Source: CAZSVE01 sp964610175
GTDB lineage: Bacteria; Pseudomonadota; Gammaproteobacteria; HK1
Length of the DNA: 30,444 nucleotides
Assembly: GCA_964610175.1 (NCBI GenBank)
Contig: CAZSVE010000036.1
Location: 1-30,444, forward strand
Reading direction: 5' to 3'
Part shown: one piece after another, positions 24,045 through 30,444 of the stretch
How the letters are laid out: the number at the start of each line of letters is the position of its first letter
Position numbering within the stretch: position 1 is the first letter of the stretch
Translations under genes and position numbers: made by a program
Notes under the pieces: generated by a model
Seen by the model: the letters and a program-made list of their open reading frames with translations, nothing else
What the model was told of the DNA's origin: nothing
Databases searched by the model: none

Positions 24045-25100
24045 TCAGGGGAGCAGATCCATTTGATGCGGCGTTTCGTTTGTCTTTCCCTCGGGCGGCG
24101 CGAATCCGAAGTGTAGCCAGGTATTTCGTGTCGCCATGCGGCCACGCGGGGTGCGCTGCAGGAAGCCCTGCTGAATGAGATAGGGCTCCACGACGTCCTC
24201 GATGGTGCCACGCTCCTCGCCGATGGCCGCCGCCAGGCTATCGACACCCACCGGCCCCCCGTCGAATTTCTGCAAGATCGTCAGGAGAAGTTTCTGGTCC
24301 ATGACGTCGAAGCCCGCCACATCCACGTCGAGCAGCGTCAATGCCTCTCTTGCAACCTCCTCGGAGATGCGCCCCTCGGCCTTGATTTCGGCATAGTCGC
24401 GCACGCGCCGCAACAGCCGATTGGCGATGCGGGGGGTGCCGCGAGAACGGCGGGCGAGTTCCCGTGCGCCGTCACGGGCCACATGGATATCCAATATTCC
24501 GGCGGAGCGTTCGATGATGGTGGTCAGCTCATGGACATGGTAGAACTCCAATCGCTGCACGATCCCGAAGCGGTCCCGCAGCGGGGAGGTCAGCAATCCG
24601 GCGCGCGTGGTCGCCCCCACCAGGGTGAATGGTGGTAGATCCAGTTTGATGGAGCGTGCCGCGGGCCCCTCTCCTATCATGATGTCGAGCTGAAAATCCT
24701 CCATGGCGGGGTACAGGATCTCCTCGACCACGGGATTGAGGCGATGCATCTCGTCGATGAACAACACATCGCGCGGCTCCAGATTGGTGAGCAGTGCCGC
24801 CAGATCGCCGGGGCGCTCCAATACCGGGCCGGAGGTCTGACGGAAATTGGCCCCGAGTTCATTGCTTACCACGTGGGCCAGGGTGGTCTTGCCGAGACCG
24901 GGGGGGCCGAATATCAATACATGATCCAGGGCCTCTCCCCGGCGCTTCGCCGCCTCGATGAACACCTCCATCTGGGCACGAACCGCCGACTGGCCGACAT
25001 ATTCGTCGATTCGGCGGGGGCGCACGGTGCGCGCCAGCGCCTTGTCCCGCGGGTCCGCCAATGGCGTGACGACGCCTTGTTTTACGATTGGGTCGATCAT
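24045..25100 (-). CDS. ruvB: Holliday junction branch migration ATPase RuvB
   Basis: RuvB is the AAA+ motor that, with RuvA, drives branch migration of Holliday junctions. Seen in the 351-residue protein: RPRRIDEYVGQ (28-38), Walker A FGPPGLGKTT (64-73), Walker B DVLFIDEMHRLN, sensor I LVGATTRAGLLTSPLRDRFG with the arginine finger, and the winged-helix DNA-binding end with QGFLQRTPRGRMAT. The start ATG at 25100 (MIDPIV) matches the family's length; an in-frame ATG at 25190 would add a hydrophobic 30-residue stretch unknown in RuvB. No strong ribosome site is seen at 25100. ruvA and ruvC are not adjacent, unlike the usual ruvCAB order. Confidence 0.97.
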   Translation of the reverse strand: MIDPIVKQGVVTPLADPRDKALARTVRPRRIDEYVGQSAVRAQMEVFIEAAKRRGEALDHVLIFGPPGLGKTTLAHVVSNELGANFRQTSGPVLERPGDLAALLTNLEPRDVLFIDEMHRLNPVVEEILYPAMEDFQLDIMIGEGPAARSIKLDLPPFTLVGATTRAGLLTSPLRDRFGIVQRLEFYHVHELTTIIERSAGILDIHVARDGARELARRSRGTPRIANRLLRRVRDYAEIKAEGRISEEVAREALTLLDVDVAGFDVMDQKLLLTILQKFDGGPVGVDSLAAAIGEERGTIEDVVEPYLIQQGFLQRTPRGRMATRNTWLHFGFAPPEGKTNETPHQMDLLP

Positions 25101-25333
25101 TGTCGAAAATAACGAAATCGTGAATAGCACGACATCCAGGAAAAACCGATCCGGGATGGCCAGAACCGGCATAGCCAGAACCGGCGTCATGAGAATACGG
25201 CAGCTAGCATAACATGATCGTTTTTGTCATTATCCCGATTCGGCATGGCCGGGACCAGAAAATTCCACATTGTCGTAGTACGGCAAACCGAAACCACGAA
25301 CGCCAATAAATCGAAAATCACGGAAAATCGAAG
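25101..25333. other. Divergent promoter region of ruvB and proB
   Basis: A 233-base gap between two diverging genes. It contains a tandem 15-base duplication (GCCAGAACCGGC twice, about 25159-25185) and a single palindromic unit at 25226-25258 related to the arms of 16622-16755 (GTCATTATCCCGATT...GCCGGGACCAG). No convincing promoter hexamers were found. Confidence 0.45.
25226..25258. repeat. Single unit of the GTCATCCCGGCA-type palindrome
   Basis: Resembles one arm of the MITE-like element at 16622-16755, with a GGCATGGCC centre. It is non-coding. Confidence 0.4.
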
Positions 25334-26443
25334 ATGCGTTGGGTGATCAAGATCGGCAGTGCCTTGCTGACCAACAATGGACAAAATCTCGACCACGAGG
25401 CGATCCATGTCTGGGCCGAGCAGATGGTGGCACTGCGTCGCAATGCCATCGAACTGATACTGGTCTCTTCCGGAGCGGTGGCCGAGGGGATGTGTCGGCT
25501 TGGCTGGACGAGGCGCCCAGAACGCATTCACGAACTCCAGGCCGCCGCCGCCGTGGGTCAGATGGGTCTCATCCAGGTATACGAGGCCTGCTTTCAGCGC
25601 CACGGCATCCACACCGCCCAGGTATTGCTGACCCATGACGACTTCTCGGATCGCAGGCGCTATCTCAATGTGGGCAGTACCCTGCGCGCGCTCCTGGAAT
25701 TCGGCGTCCTCCCCATCATCAATGAAAACGACACGGTAGCCACCGACGAGATCCGCCTCGGCGACAACGACACCCTCGCCGGGTTGGTGGCCAATCTCGT
25801 CGAGGCGGATCGATTGATCATGCTCACCGATCAGGATGGTCTCTATACGGCCGATCCGAGGCAGGACCCGGAGGCGACCCTGATCCGGGTGGCCGGTGCC
25901 GGGGATATGGAGCTCGAGGCCATGGCCGGAGAGGGGGGCATCCTGGGCCGGGGCGGCATGCGCACCAAGGTCAAGGCGGCGGCGCTGGCGGCACGTTCCG
26001 GAACCAGCACCATCATTGCCTCGGGACGTATTCGGGATGTCCTTACCCGAATTGCCGCCGGCGAGGAGATCGGATCTCTCCTGGAACCCCGGCAGCCGGT
26101 ACTCGCGGCGCGCAAGCGCTGGCTGGCGGGGTCGCCCACGGTGGGGCGCCTGATTCTCGACGCCGGTGCTATCCATGCCCTCCAGAAGGGAGGCAGGAGC
26201 CTGCTCGGCGTCGGGATATCCAATGTGGAAGGCAATTTCGCGCGCGGCGAGGTCGTGGCCTGCCTGGACGCGAAGCGGCGGGAGATCGCCCATGGGTTGA
26301 TAAACTACGATGCACGGGAGACCCGCAAACTCATCGGGCAACCCAGTGATCGCATCGGGGAAATCCTGGGATATGTCCATGAACCCGAGATCATCCATCG
26401 CGACAACCTCGTCCTCATCGAAGAGACCGTCATGGATCGATAA
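25334..26443 (+). CDS. proB: Glutamate 5-kinase
   Basis: Phosphorylates glutamate to gamma-glutamyl phosphate, the first and feedback-inhibited step of proline synthesis in the cytoplasm. Seen in the 369-residue protein: the start WVIKIGSALLT (nucleotide/substrate site), LILVSSGAVAEG, AAAAVGQMGLIQVYE, PIINENDTVATDEIRLGDNDTLAG (glutamate and proline-sensing region), LLTDQDGLYTADPR-type LTDQDGLYTADPR, GRGGMRTKVKAA, and a C-terminal PUA domain (about 275-369). Length matches E. coli ProB (367). ATG at 25334 has GGA about nine bases upstream. Neither proA nor obgE is next to it, which is a departure from the common orders. Confidence 0.98.
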   Translation: MRWVIKIGSALLTNNGQNLDHEAIHVWAEQMVALRRNAIELILVSSGAVAEGMCRLGWTRRPERIHELQAAAAVGQMGLIQVYEACFQRHGIHTAQVLLTHDDFSDRRRYLNVGSTLRALLEFGVLPIINENDTVATDEIRLGDNDTLAGLVANLVEADRLIMLTDQDGLYTADPRQDPEATLIRVAGAGDMELEAMAGEGGILGRGGMRTKVKAAALAARSGTSTIIASGRIRDVLTRIAAGEEIGSLLEPRQPVLAARKRWLAGSPTVGRLILDAGAIHALQKGGRSLLGVGISNVEGNFARGEVVACLDAKRREIAHGLINYDARETRKLIGQPSDRIGEILGYVHEPEIIHRDNLVLIEETVMDR

Positions 26444-26477
26444 TCCACGGGTAAAACGGCAGGAGAATCCCAATCCT

Positions 26478-26530
26478 GTACCTGGCGAAGCTTCGCCTCG
26501 AACCGACATGGCTTGGTATAAATTCAACCC
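26478..26530 (+). repeat. Dispersed repeat, left-half copy
   Basis: CCTGGCGAAGCTTCGCCTCG followed by GAACCGACATGGCTTGGTAT matches the left half of 16861-16965; the right half is missing or degraded. Sits between proB and the Rpn-type gene. Confidence 0.55.
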
Positions 26531-26557
26531 AAAATCGATTTCATAGGCAAACGCCTC

Positions 26558-27487
26558 ATGAGCAGATACCTCAATCCCTACACGGATTTCGGCTTCAAAA
26601 AGCTGTTCGGCGAGGAGGCCAATAAGGATCTCCTGATCGATTTTCTCGATCAGCTCCTGCCGGAACACCACCAAATCGCCGAATTGAACTTCAGGAATAG
26701 CGAGCAATTGCCCGATATCCCGCTGGAGCGCAAGGCGATCTTCGATATTCACTGTATCGGCACCACGGGTGAGCATTTTATCGTGGAGATGCAGAAGGCC
26801 AAAATCCAATTCTTCAAGGACCGTTCGGTGTTCTATGTTACCTTCCCGATTCGCGATCAGGCCAAAAAGGGTGAGTGGCTGTTCGAGCTGGATCCGGTCT
26901 ATTTCATCGCCATCCTGGATTTTGTCTACGACGAAGTGCGGGAGATGCAAAAGTTCCGCCGCGATGTGGCGTTGCGCGATCAGGACGGAGAGCTGTTCTT
27001 CGACAAGCTGCATTTCAAGTTCCTGCAGATGCCACTGTTCACCAGACAGGCACACGAATTGGAGACTCATTTCGATAAGTGGTTATATTTCCTGAAAAAC
27101 CTGGAAAGTTTCGACCACATTCCGGCGATCCTCGACGAGCCGATCTTTCAAAAGGCCTTCCACACGGCGGAATTGGCCAATCTGAGCCATGAACAATACA
27201 CGGCCTACGAAGAAAACCTACTCGATTATCTGGGTGTGAAAGCGGCCATGGTTACGGCCAGAAATGAAGGCAAGGCAGAAGGCCGGGCAGAGGGCCGGGC
27301 AGAGGGTTGGGCAGAGGGCGAAATCGAAGGTAAAATCGCCGTATTGCGCCGTCAACTTATCAGGCGCTTCGGCGATTTGCCGGACTGGGCCGAAGCACAG
27401 TTGCTCGATACCACGGATGTAGCCCGGCTGGAAACATGGAGCGAGCGGATACTGGATACCACCTCCCTGGCGGCTTTTTTCGAGTAA
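26558..27487 (+). CDS. Rpn family PD-(D/E)XK nuclease/transposase
   Basis: A 309-residue member of the recombination-promoting nuclease (Rpn, PF12784-type) family, multi-copy genes whose studied members are DNA endonucleases that raise RecA-independent recombination. Seen: PYTDFGFKKLFGEEANKDLLIDFLDQLL (1-35 region), a core with Asp in IFDIHCIG and E-x-Q in FIVEMQKAK (the PD-(D/E)XK site), YFIAILDF, and a C-terminal tail of EGRAEG units (about 240-265) leading to a DUF4351-like helical segment ending LDTTSLAAFFE. AGG lies ten bases before ATG 26558. The DNA coding for the EGRAEG units is itself a short tandem repeat. A dispersed repeat flanks the gene on the left and a decayed toxin-antitoxin remnant on the right. 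Confidence 0.9.
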   Translation: MSRYLNPYTDFGFKKLFGEEANKDLLIDFLDQLLPEHHQIAELNFRNSEQLPDIPLERKAIFDIHCIGTTGEHFIVEMQKAKIQFFKDRSVFYVTFPIRDQAKKGEWLFELDPVYFIAILDFVYDEVREMQKFRRDVALRDQDGELFFDKLHFKFLQMPLFTRQAHELETHFDKWLYFLKNLESFDHIPAILDEPIFQKAFHTAELANLSHEQYTAYEENLLDYLGVKAAMVTARNEGKAEGRAEGRAEGWAEGEIEGKIAVLRRQLIRRFGDLPDWAEAQLLDTTDVARLETWSERILDTTSLAAFFE

Positions 27488-27489
27488 CG

Positions 27490-27574
27490 AACCGTATGGC
27501 GCGAATTGGTCGGCCTCATCGAACCTGGCTTCGAAAGCTTGCTACTCCACGAGTTGCGTTCGGGGCTCACCATG
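27490..27574 (-). pseudogene. Possible remnant of a ParE/RelE-type toxin
   Basis: The minus strand reads HGEPRTQLVE, a stop, then QAFEARFDEADQF, which resembles the first helices of ParE/RelE-type toxins (pattern F-HGEAR-ELVEA--FYEARF-GLGDRF). It follows the antitoxin remnant in the order usual for such pairs and then runs into the end of the Rpn-type gene. Short and uncertain. Confidence 0.3.
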
Positions 27575-27858
27575 CCCGGCGTCGTGCGATCGGCGCTCGC
27601 GCCTTACGCGCGACTTCTTCCGAGGGGACTGCTCGGACAATACCCCTATCGAGTTCTCCAGCTCTGTGCTGAGCGTCCAGAAAGAAACCAGTCTCTCGGA
27701 ATCCGGTCCTCGGATGAATCGAGACCGATTGGTAGCCTTTGGGCCAATCCCGCGCGATCTCTTTCCGGCAGATAGAGCGCCTCGTTTGCGATTTTTCGAA
27801 AGGCCTCGATTTTCTGGAAATTCGTTGGGAACCTCTCCTTGACGACGATACCCAGCAC
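27567..27858 (-). pseudogene. Frameshifted addiction-module antitoxin (PF09720-type)
   Basis: From about 27858 the minus strand encodes FQKIEAFRKIANEAL, LPERDRAGLAQRLPIGLD and RDWFL, then one frame over DAQHRAGELDRGIVRAVPSEEVARKARA and a TGA. Together these make the layout of the short helical antitoxins (putative addiction module component family): LP-E-RA-LA-RL--SLD, then A--R--ELD-G-V-A-P-EEV. The single frame break near 27690 and the toxin remnant behind it indicate a dead toxin-antitoxin locus. Confidence 0.55.
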
Positions 27859-27900
27859 ATTAACAACGCTGCCAATACTTCATTCACTTCATTGCCTGGC

Positions 27901-29055
27901 TTATTTTCCGCGATTTTTTACACCCAACAGTTCCAGCACCGCCTCGGCGGCGCACCGATTCGCGCCTTTGCGCAGCGTCGCGCCGATCCTTTCGAATTCC
28001 TGCCGTGTCTCACGGCATTGTGGGTCCTCCAGGATGTCCGAGACCGCCTTGGCGAGTTCTTCCGGCGTTGCCTGTTTTTGCAGGAGTTCAGGCACCAAAG
28101 GGCGTCTTGCCAATAGATTGGGGAGCCCCGCCCAAGGCACGGTAGCGAGCAGTTTCCCGATGTGATAGGTCAATGTGGACACCCGGAGTGTGATCACCAT
28201 GGGCCGCTGCAGCAGCAATGCCTCCAGGGTGGCCGTCCCCACCGCCACGAGCACGACATCGGCCGCCGCCATGGCGGTGCGGGCGTGGTTGTCGAGCACC
28301 GTGATCGGGAGATCACTTCCCTCCCTGGCGCGCACTTCCTGGAAATGATCGCGGGTAACGGCATCGATGAACGGTACCACGAAGTGGATACCGGGATACT
28401 GCTCGGTCAATCGGCGGGCGGCCCGGATCATGGGCACGGCCATGGCCTTTACCTCGTTCGAACGGCTCCCGGGCAGCAAGGCGATGATTGTGCCCCGTGG
28501 CAGGGAGAGTTCGCGACGCGCCTCTTCCCTATCCGCCTCCTCCGGGATGGCATCGGCCAGGGGATGACCGACGAATCTAGCCGGGACCCCATTGGCCCGA
28601 TAGATATCCACTTCGAAGGGAAACAGCGTCAGCATGAGATCCACGGATCGGGCAATCTTCCCGATGCGGTAGCCACGCCACGCCCATACGGTGGGACTTA
28701 CGTAATGAACCACCGGAATGCCGCTCTTTCGTAATTTCCGTTCCAGGAACAGATTGAAATCCGGGGCATCGATGCCGATGAATACATCCGGTGGGTCGCG
28801 GCGAAAGTGGCGCTCGAGACGCCATCGAATCGAAAGCAGCTCCGGGATCCGGGCTACCGCCTCCGACAGACCCGCCACCGCCAGTCGTTCCATGGGATAC
28901 AGGGATCGGCACCCGGCGGCCATCATTCGTGGTCCCCCGATGCCCTCGATACGAATATGGGGCACATGTCGGGCAAGTTCCCGTAACAGACCCGCACCCA
29001 GCAGATCACCGGAAGGCTCACCGGCGATGATGGCGATTCGAAGTGGTTTTGTCAT
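27901..29055 (-). CDS. lpxB: Lipid-A-disaccharide synthase
   Basis: A GT19 glycosyltransferase that joins UDP-2,3-diacylglucosamine and lipid X at the inner membrane, a step in lipid A synthesis. Seen in the 384-residue protein: IAGEPSGDLLGAGLL near the N-terminus, GIGGPRM, GIDAPDFNL, VHYVSPTVWAW, FEVDIY, FVGHPLAD, LLPGSRSNEVK, and the C-terminal AVGTATLEALLLQRPMVI-type donor-site segment. Length matches E. coli LpxB (382). ATG at 29055. The usual lpxD-fabZ-lpxA-lpxB cluster is not visible; nothing upstream before the IS110-type gene resembles lpxA. Confidence 0.98.
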   Translation of the reverse strand: MTKPLRIAIIAGEPSGDLLGAGLLRELARHVPHIRIEGIGGPRMMAAGCRSLYPMERLAVAGLSEAVARIPELLSIRWRLERHFRRDPPDVFIGIDAPDFNLFLERKLRKSGIPVVHYVSPTVWAWRGYRIGKIARSVDLMLTLFPFEVDIYRANGVPARFVGHPLADAIPEEADREEARRELSLPRGTIIALLPGSRSNEVKAMAVPMIRAARRLTEQYPGIHFVVPFIDAVTRDHFQEVRAREGSDLPITVLDNHARTAMAAADVVLVAVGTATLEALLLQRPMVITLRVSTLTYHIGKLLATVPWAGLPNLLARRPLVPELLQKQATPEELAKAVSDILEDPQCRETRQEFERIGATLRKGANRCAAEAVLELLGVKNRGK

Positions 29056-29192
29056 GAGCGTCGATAAGGTGGTCGGTTTTTACCTCGGCGGGTCCTGGAT
29101 GATAATCAGGAGATCATTCCTGGGACTCTCGGATTGTAAGCGAAGACGTGGCCTGGTATCTCGATGAACAATGCGAAACCCGTAGAAACCAT

Positions 29193-29267
29193 GAAGGACC
29201 GCCATCGGTTATCCTCTCTAATTTAGGCTCTCGAACAGAGGGGAGAAGAAGATGACAGCGGTCCTTC
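29193..29267 (+). promoter_or_regulatory. Inverted repeat spanning the transposase start site
   Basis: GAAGGACCGC (29193-29202) is exactly complementary to GCGGTCCTTC (29258-29267), which begins in the third codon of the transposase gene. Folding would place the GGGGAGAAGAAG ribosome site and the ATG in the loop or stem base. Such hairpins damp transposase translation from outside transcripts in other insertion sequences; here this is inference. Confidence 0.4.
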
Positions 29268-30217
29268 ACAGCAAAGGTTACACAGGCAATACGGTTTTGT
29301 ACATGGCGATGGAATTGAGCAATGCCAAATGGAAGCTGGGATTCAGCAATGGTAGCAGGGATCGGAGCGTGACAATTACCGCTGGTGATTGGAAAGCCCT
29401 GTCGCGCCAAATCGGTTTTGCCAAGGAGAAATTACATTTACCGGAAGACTGCCCGGTTATCAGCTGCTTTGAGGCGGGGCGTGATGGATTTTGGATTCAC
29501 CGTATGTTGGAAGGGTTCGGGATTACCAACTTGATATTCGATTCATCGAGCATCGAGGTGAATCGTCGCAAACGACGGGCCAAGACGGACAAGGTGGATG
29601 TAAAGGCATTACTGCGATTATTGCAACGATATCTCAATGGTGAGCGCAAGGCAGTGAGTGTGGTCCAAATTCCAACTCCCGATGAGGAAGACCAAAGACG
29701 GTTGAACAGGGAGCGAGAACGCCTGCTCAAAGAACATGGCGCCCATGTTGTGCGGATCGAATCGTTGTTGGTCCAGCATGGAGTACGAACGCCAATCGGT
29801 CGAAATTTCCCTGAGTGGCTGGAAACCATCGGAGATGGACTGGGTAACGAGTTGGGTCCGAATCTCAAGACCGAGCTTGTCCGGGAATACGAACGATTAC
29901 AGCTGGTCAAGCGACAAATCAAGGAGCTACACCAAGAGCAAAAACGCCGCGTCAAGGAAGAGAAAACGAAAGCGATGGAACAAATCATCACCCTGATGCA
30001 ATTACGGGGTGTTGGCCCGCAATCGAGTTGGATCCTGGTGATGGAATTTTTCGTATGGAGGAAATTCAAGAACCGGCGCGAGTTGGCTGCTTGTGCAGGT
30101 CTTATTCCGACGCCGTACGACAGTGGTACAAGTCAGCGGGAGCAAGGGATCAGCAAGGCAGGATCGCGACGCGTCCGAAGCCTGTGTGAGCCGCAGGCAT
30201 CAACGGCTCAGTCTTAA
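29252..30217 (+). CDS. IS110-family transposase, C-terminus lost
   Basis: A DEDD-type transposase of the IS110/IS1111 family. Seen: an N-terminal RuvC-like domain starting LYMAMELSNAKWKLGFS (Glu where many have Asp), CFEAGRDGFWIHR, then SIEVNRRKRRAKTDKVDVKALL (about 104-125), a long coiled-coil middle (about 150-240), and the C-terminal IS116/IS110/IS902 domain with LRGVGPQSSWIL, ELAACAGLIPTPYDSG and GISKAGSRRVRSL. The family normally goes on for some 30-60 residues with a VELAW-LW-R-QP-S segment containing the catalytic serine region's end; here after L311 the frame reads CEPQASTAQS and stops. The break coincides with GTGTG at 30184. GGGGAGAAGAAG precedes ATG 29252. Inactive as it stands unless the interrupting segment is spliced out. 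Confidence 0.92.
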   Translation: MTAVLHSKGYTGNTVLYMAMELSNAKWKLGFSNGSRDRSVTITAGDWKALSRQIGFAKEKLHLPEDCPVISCFEAGRDGFWIHRMLEGFGITNLIFDSSSIEVNRRKRRAKTDKVDVKALLRLLQRYLNGERKAVSVVQIPTPDEEDQRRLNRERERLLKEHGAHVVRIESLLVQHGVRTPIGRNFPEWLETIGDGLGNELGPNLKTELVREYERLQLVKRQIKELHQEQKRRVKEEKTKAMEQIITLMQLRGVGPQSSWILVMEFFVWRKFKNRRELAACAGLIPTPYDSGTSQREQGISKAGSRRVRSLCEPQASTAQS

Positions 30218-30444
30218 ACGGTGCGACCAAACCGGTACAGGAGGTAACGAATTGGTCTAATCCTACCTGTGCGGGTCCGTACCTGTACAGAACTGCTTAC
30301 TCGAACTCACCTTTTGGTGGGGTACGCAGCCAGCGTCCGAGGGTGACCGAAGGCGACGGAGGGGCCAGGTAAGCAGGAGTCCGGGGGGTGTCGCCCAGTT
30401 TGTAATATATTGGGGCCTTCGACGTATGCCAAGCTCCGGTTCCG
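30184..30444 (+). mobile_element. Possible 5' part of a group II intron interrupting the transposase
   Basis: The segment begins GTGTGAG, fitting the GUGYG 5' end of group II introns, exactly where transposase similarity stops. It has no protein-like frame and is dense in pairing blocks expected of intron domain I: GAGCCG with CGGCTC (30188-30210), GGTACAGG with CCTGTAC, CACCTTTTGGTG, and the 8-bp CTGCTTAC (30293-30300) with GTAAGCAG (30368-30375) closing a large stem. The window ends before any reverse transcriptase or domain V could appear. Alternatives: another insertion sequence end or a different structured RNA. Confidence 0.42.

Noticed and set aside
25187..27070. A 627-codon open frame on the minus strand opposite proB and the Rpn-type gene
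   Set aside because: It covers two well-recognised genes in opposite orientation and shows no motif of its own; it is a shadow caused by GC-rich third positions.

Overview
The window looks like a chromosomal segment of a Gram-negative gammaproteobacterium with a repeat-rich, rearranged genome. ZipA (a gammaproteobacterial division protein), LpxB (lipid A synthesis), PepP and a classical autotransporter point to this group. A decayed dimethylglycine-type N-methyltransferase hints at a salt-exposed ancestor. I cannot name the genus.

Layout. 1-1000: adk (minus). 1001-3807: zipA (plus) between two long gene-poor stretches that share a ~100 bp dispersed repeat with terminator-like hairpins. 3808-8213: cbpA followed by two genes encoding three formylglycine-generating-enzyme-like (FGE-fold) domains. 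All three lack the catalytic cysteines and end in a hypervariable-looking 38-residue block like those of diversity-generating-retroelement (DGR) targets. 8214-10651: a methyltransferase pseudogene, rarA (minus) and a C-terminal scrap of a DNA methyltransferase. 10652-12160: a UbiB/ABC1-type kinase-like gene. 12255-14758: a tandem amplification of a PD-(D/E)XK/DUF3782-like coiled-coil gene and the 5' end of a DUF2721 membrane-protein gene, two and a fraction copies. 14939-16437: tRNA-Ser(CGA) and pepP (minus). 16438-17102: a nest of dispersed repeats. 17103-23586: a large autotransporter and two secreted MetX-like alpha/beta hydrolases, one frameshifted (all minus). 24045-27487: ruvB (minus), then proB and an Rpn/PD-(D/E)XK transposase-nuclease gene (plus). 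27490-29055: a decayed toxin-antitoxin remnant and lpxB (minus). 29252-30444: an IS110-family transposase that loses its C-terminus where a GTGTG-initiated, highly structured segment begins, possibly the 5' part of a group II intron.

How it fits together. Housekeeping genes (adk, zipA, rarA, ruvB, proB, lpxB, pepP) stand alone, without several of their usual neighbours, and are separated by pseudogene scraps and at least five families of small repeats. Coding capacity beyond housekeeping goes to surface or ligand-binding proteins (autotransporter, FGE-fold proteins, exported hydrolases) and to PD-(D/E)XK-type nuclease-like proteins. The most unusual elements are the FGE-fold genes with DGR-like variable blocks, the amplified nuclease/DUF2721 array, and the interrupted IS110 gene at the right edge.
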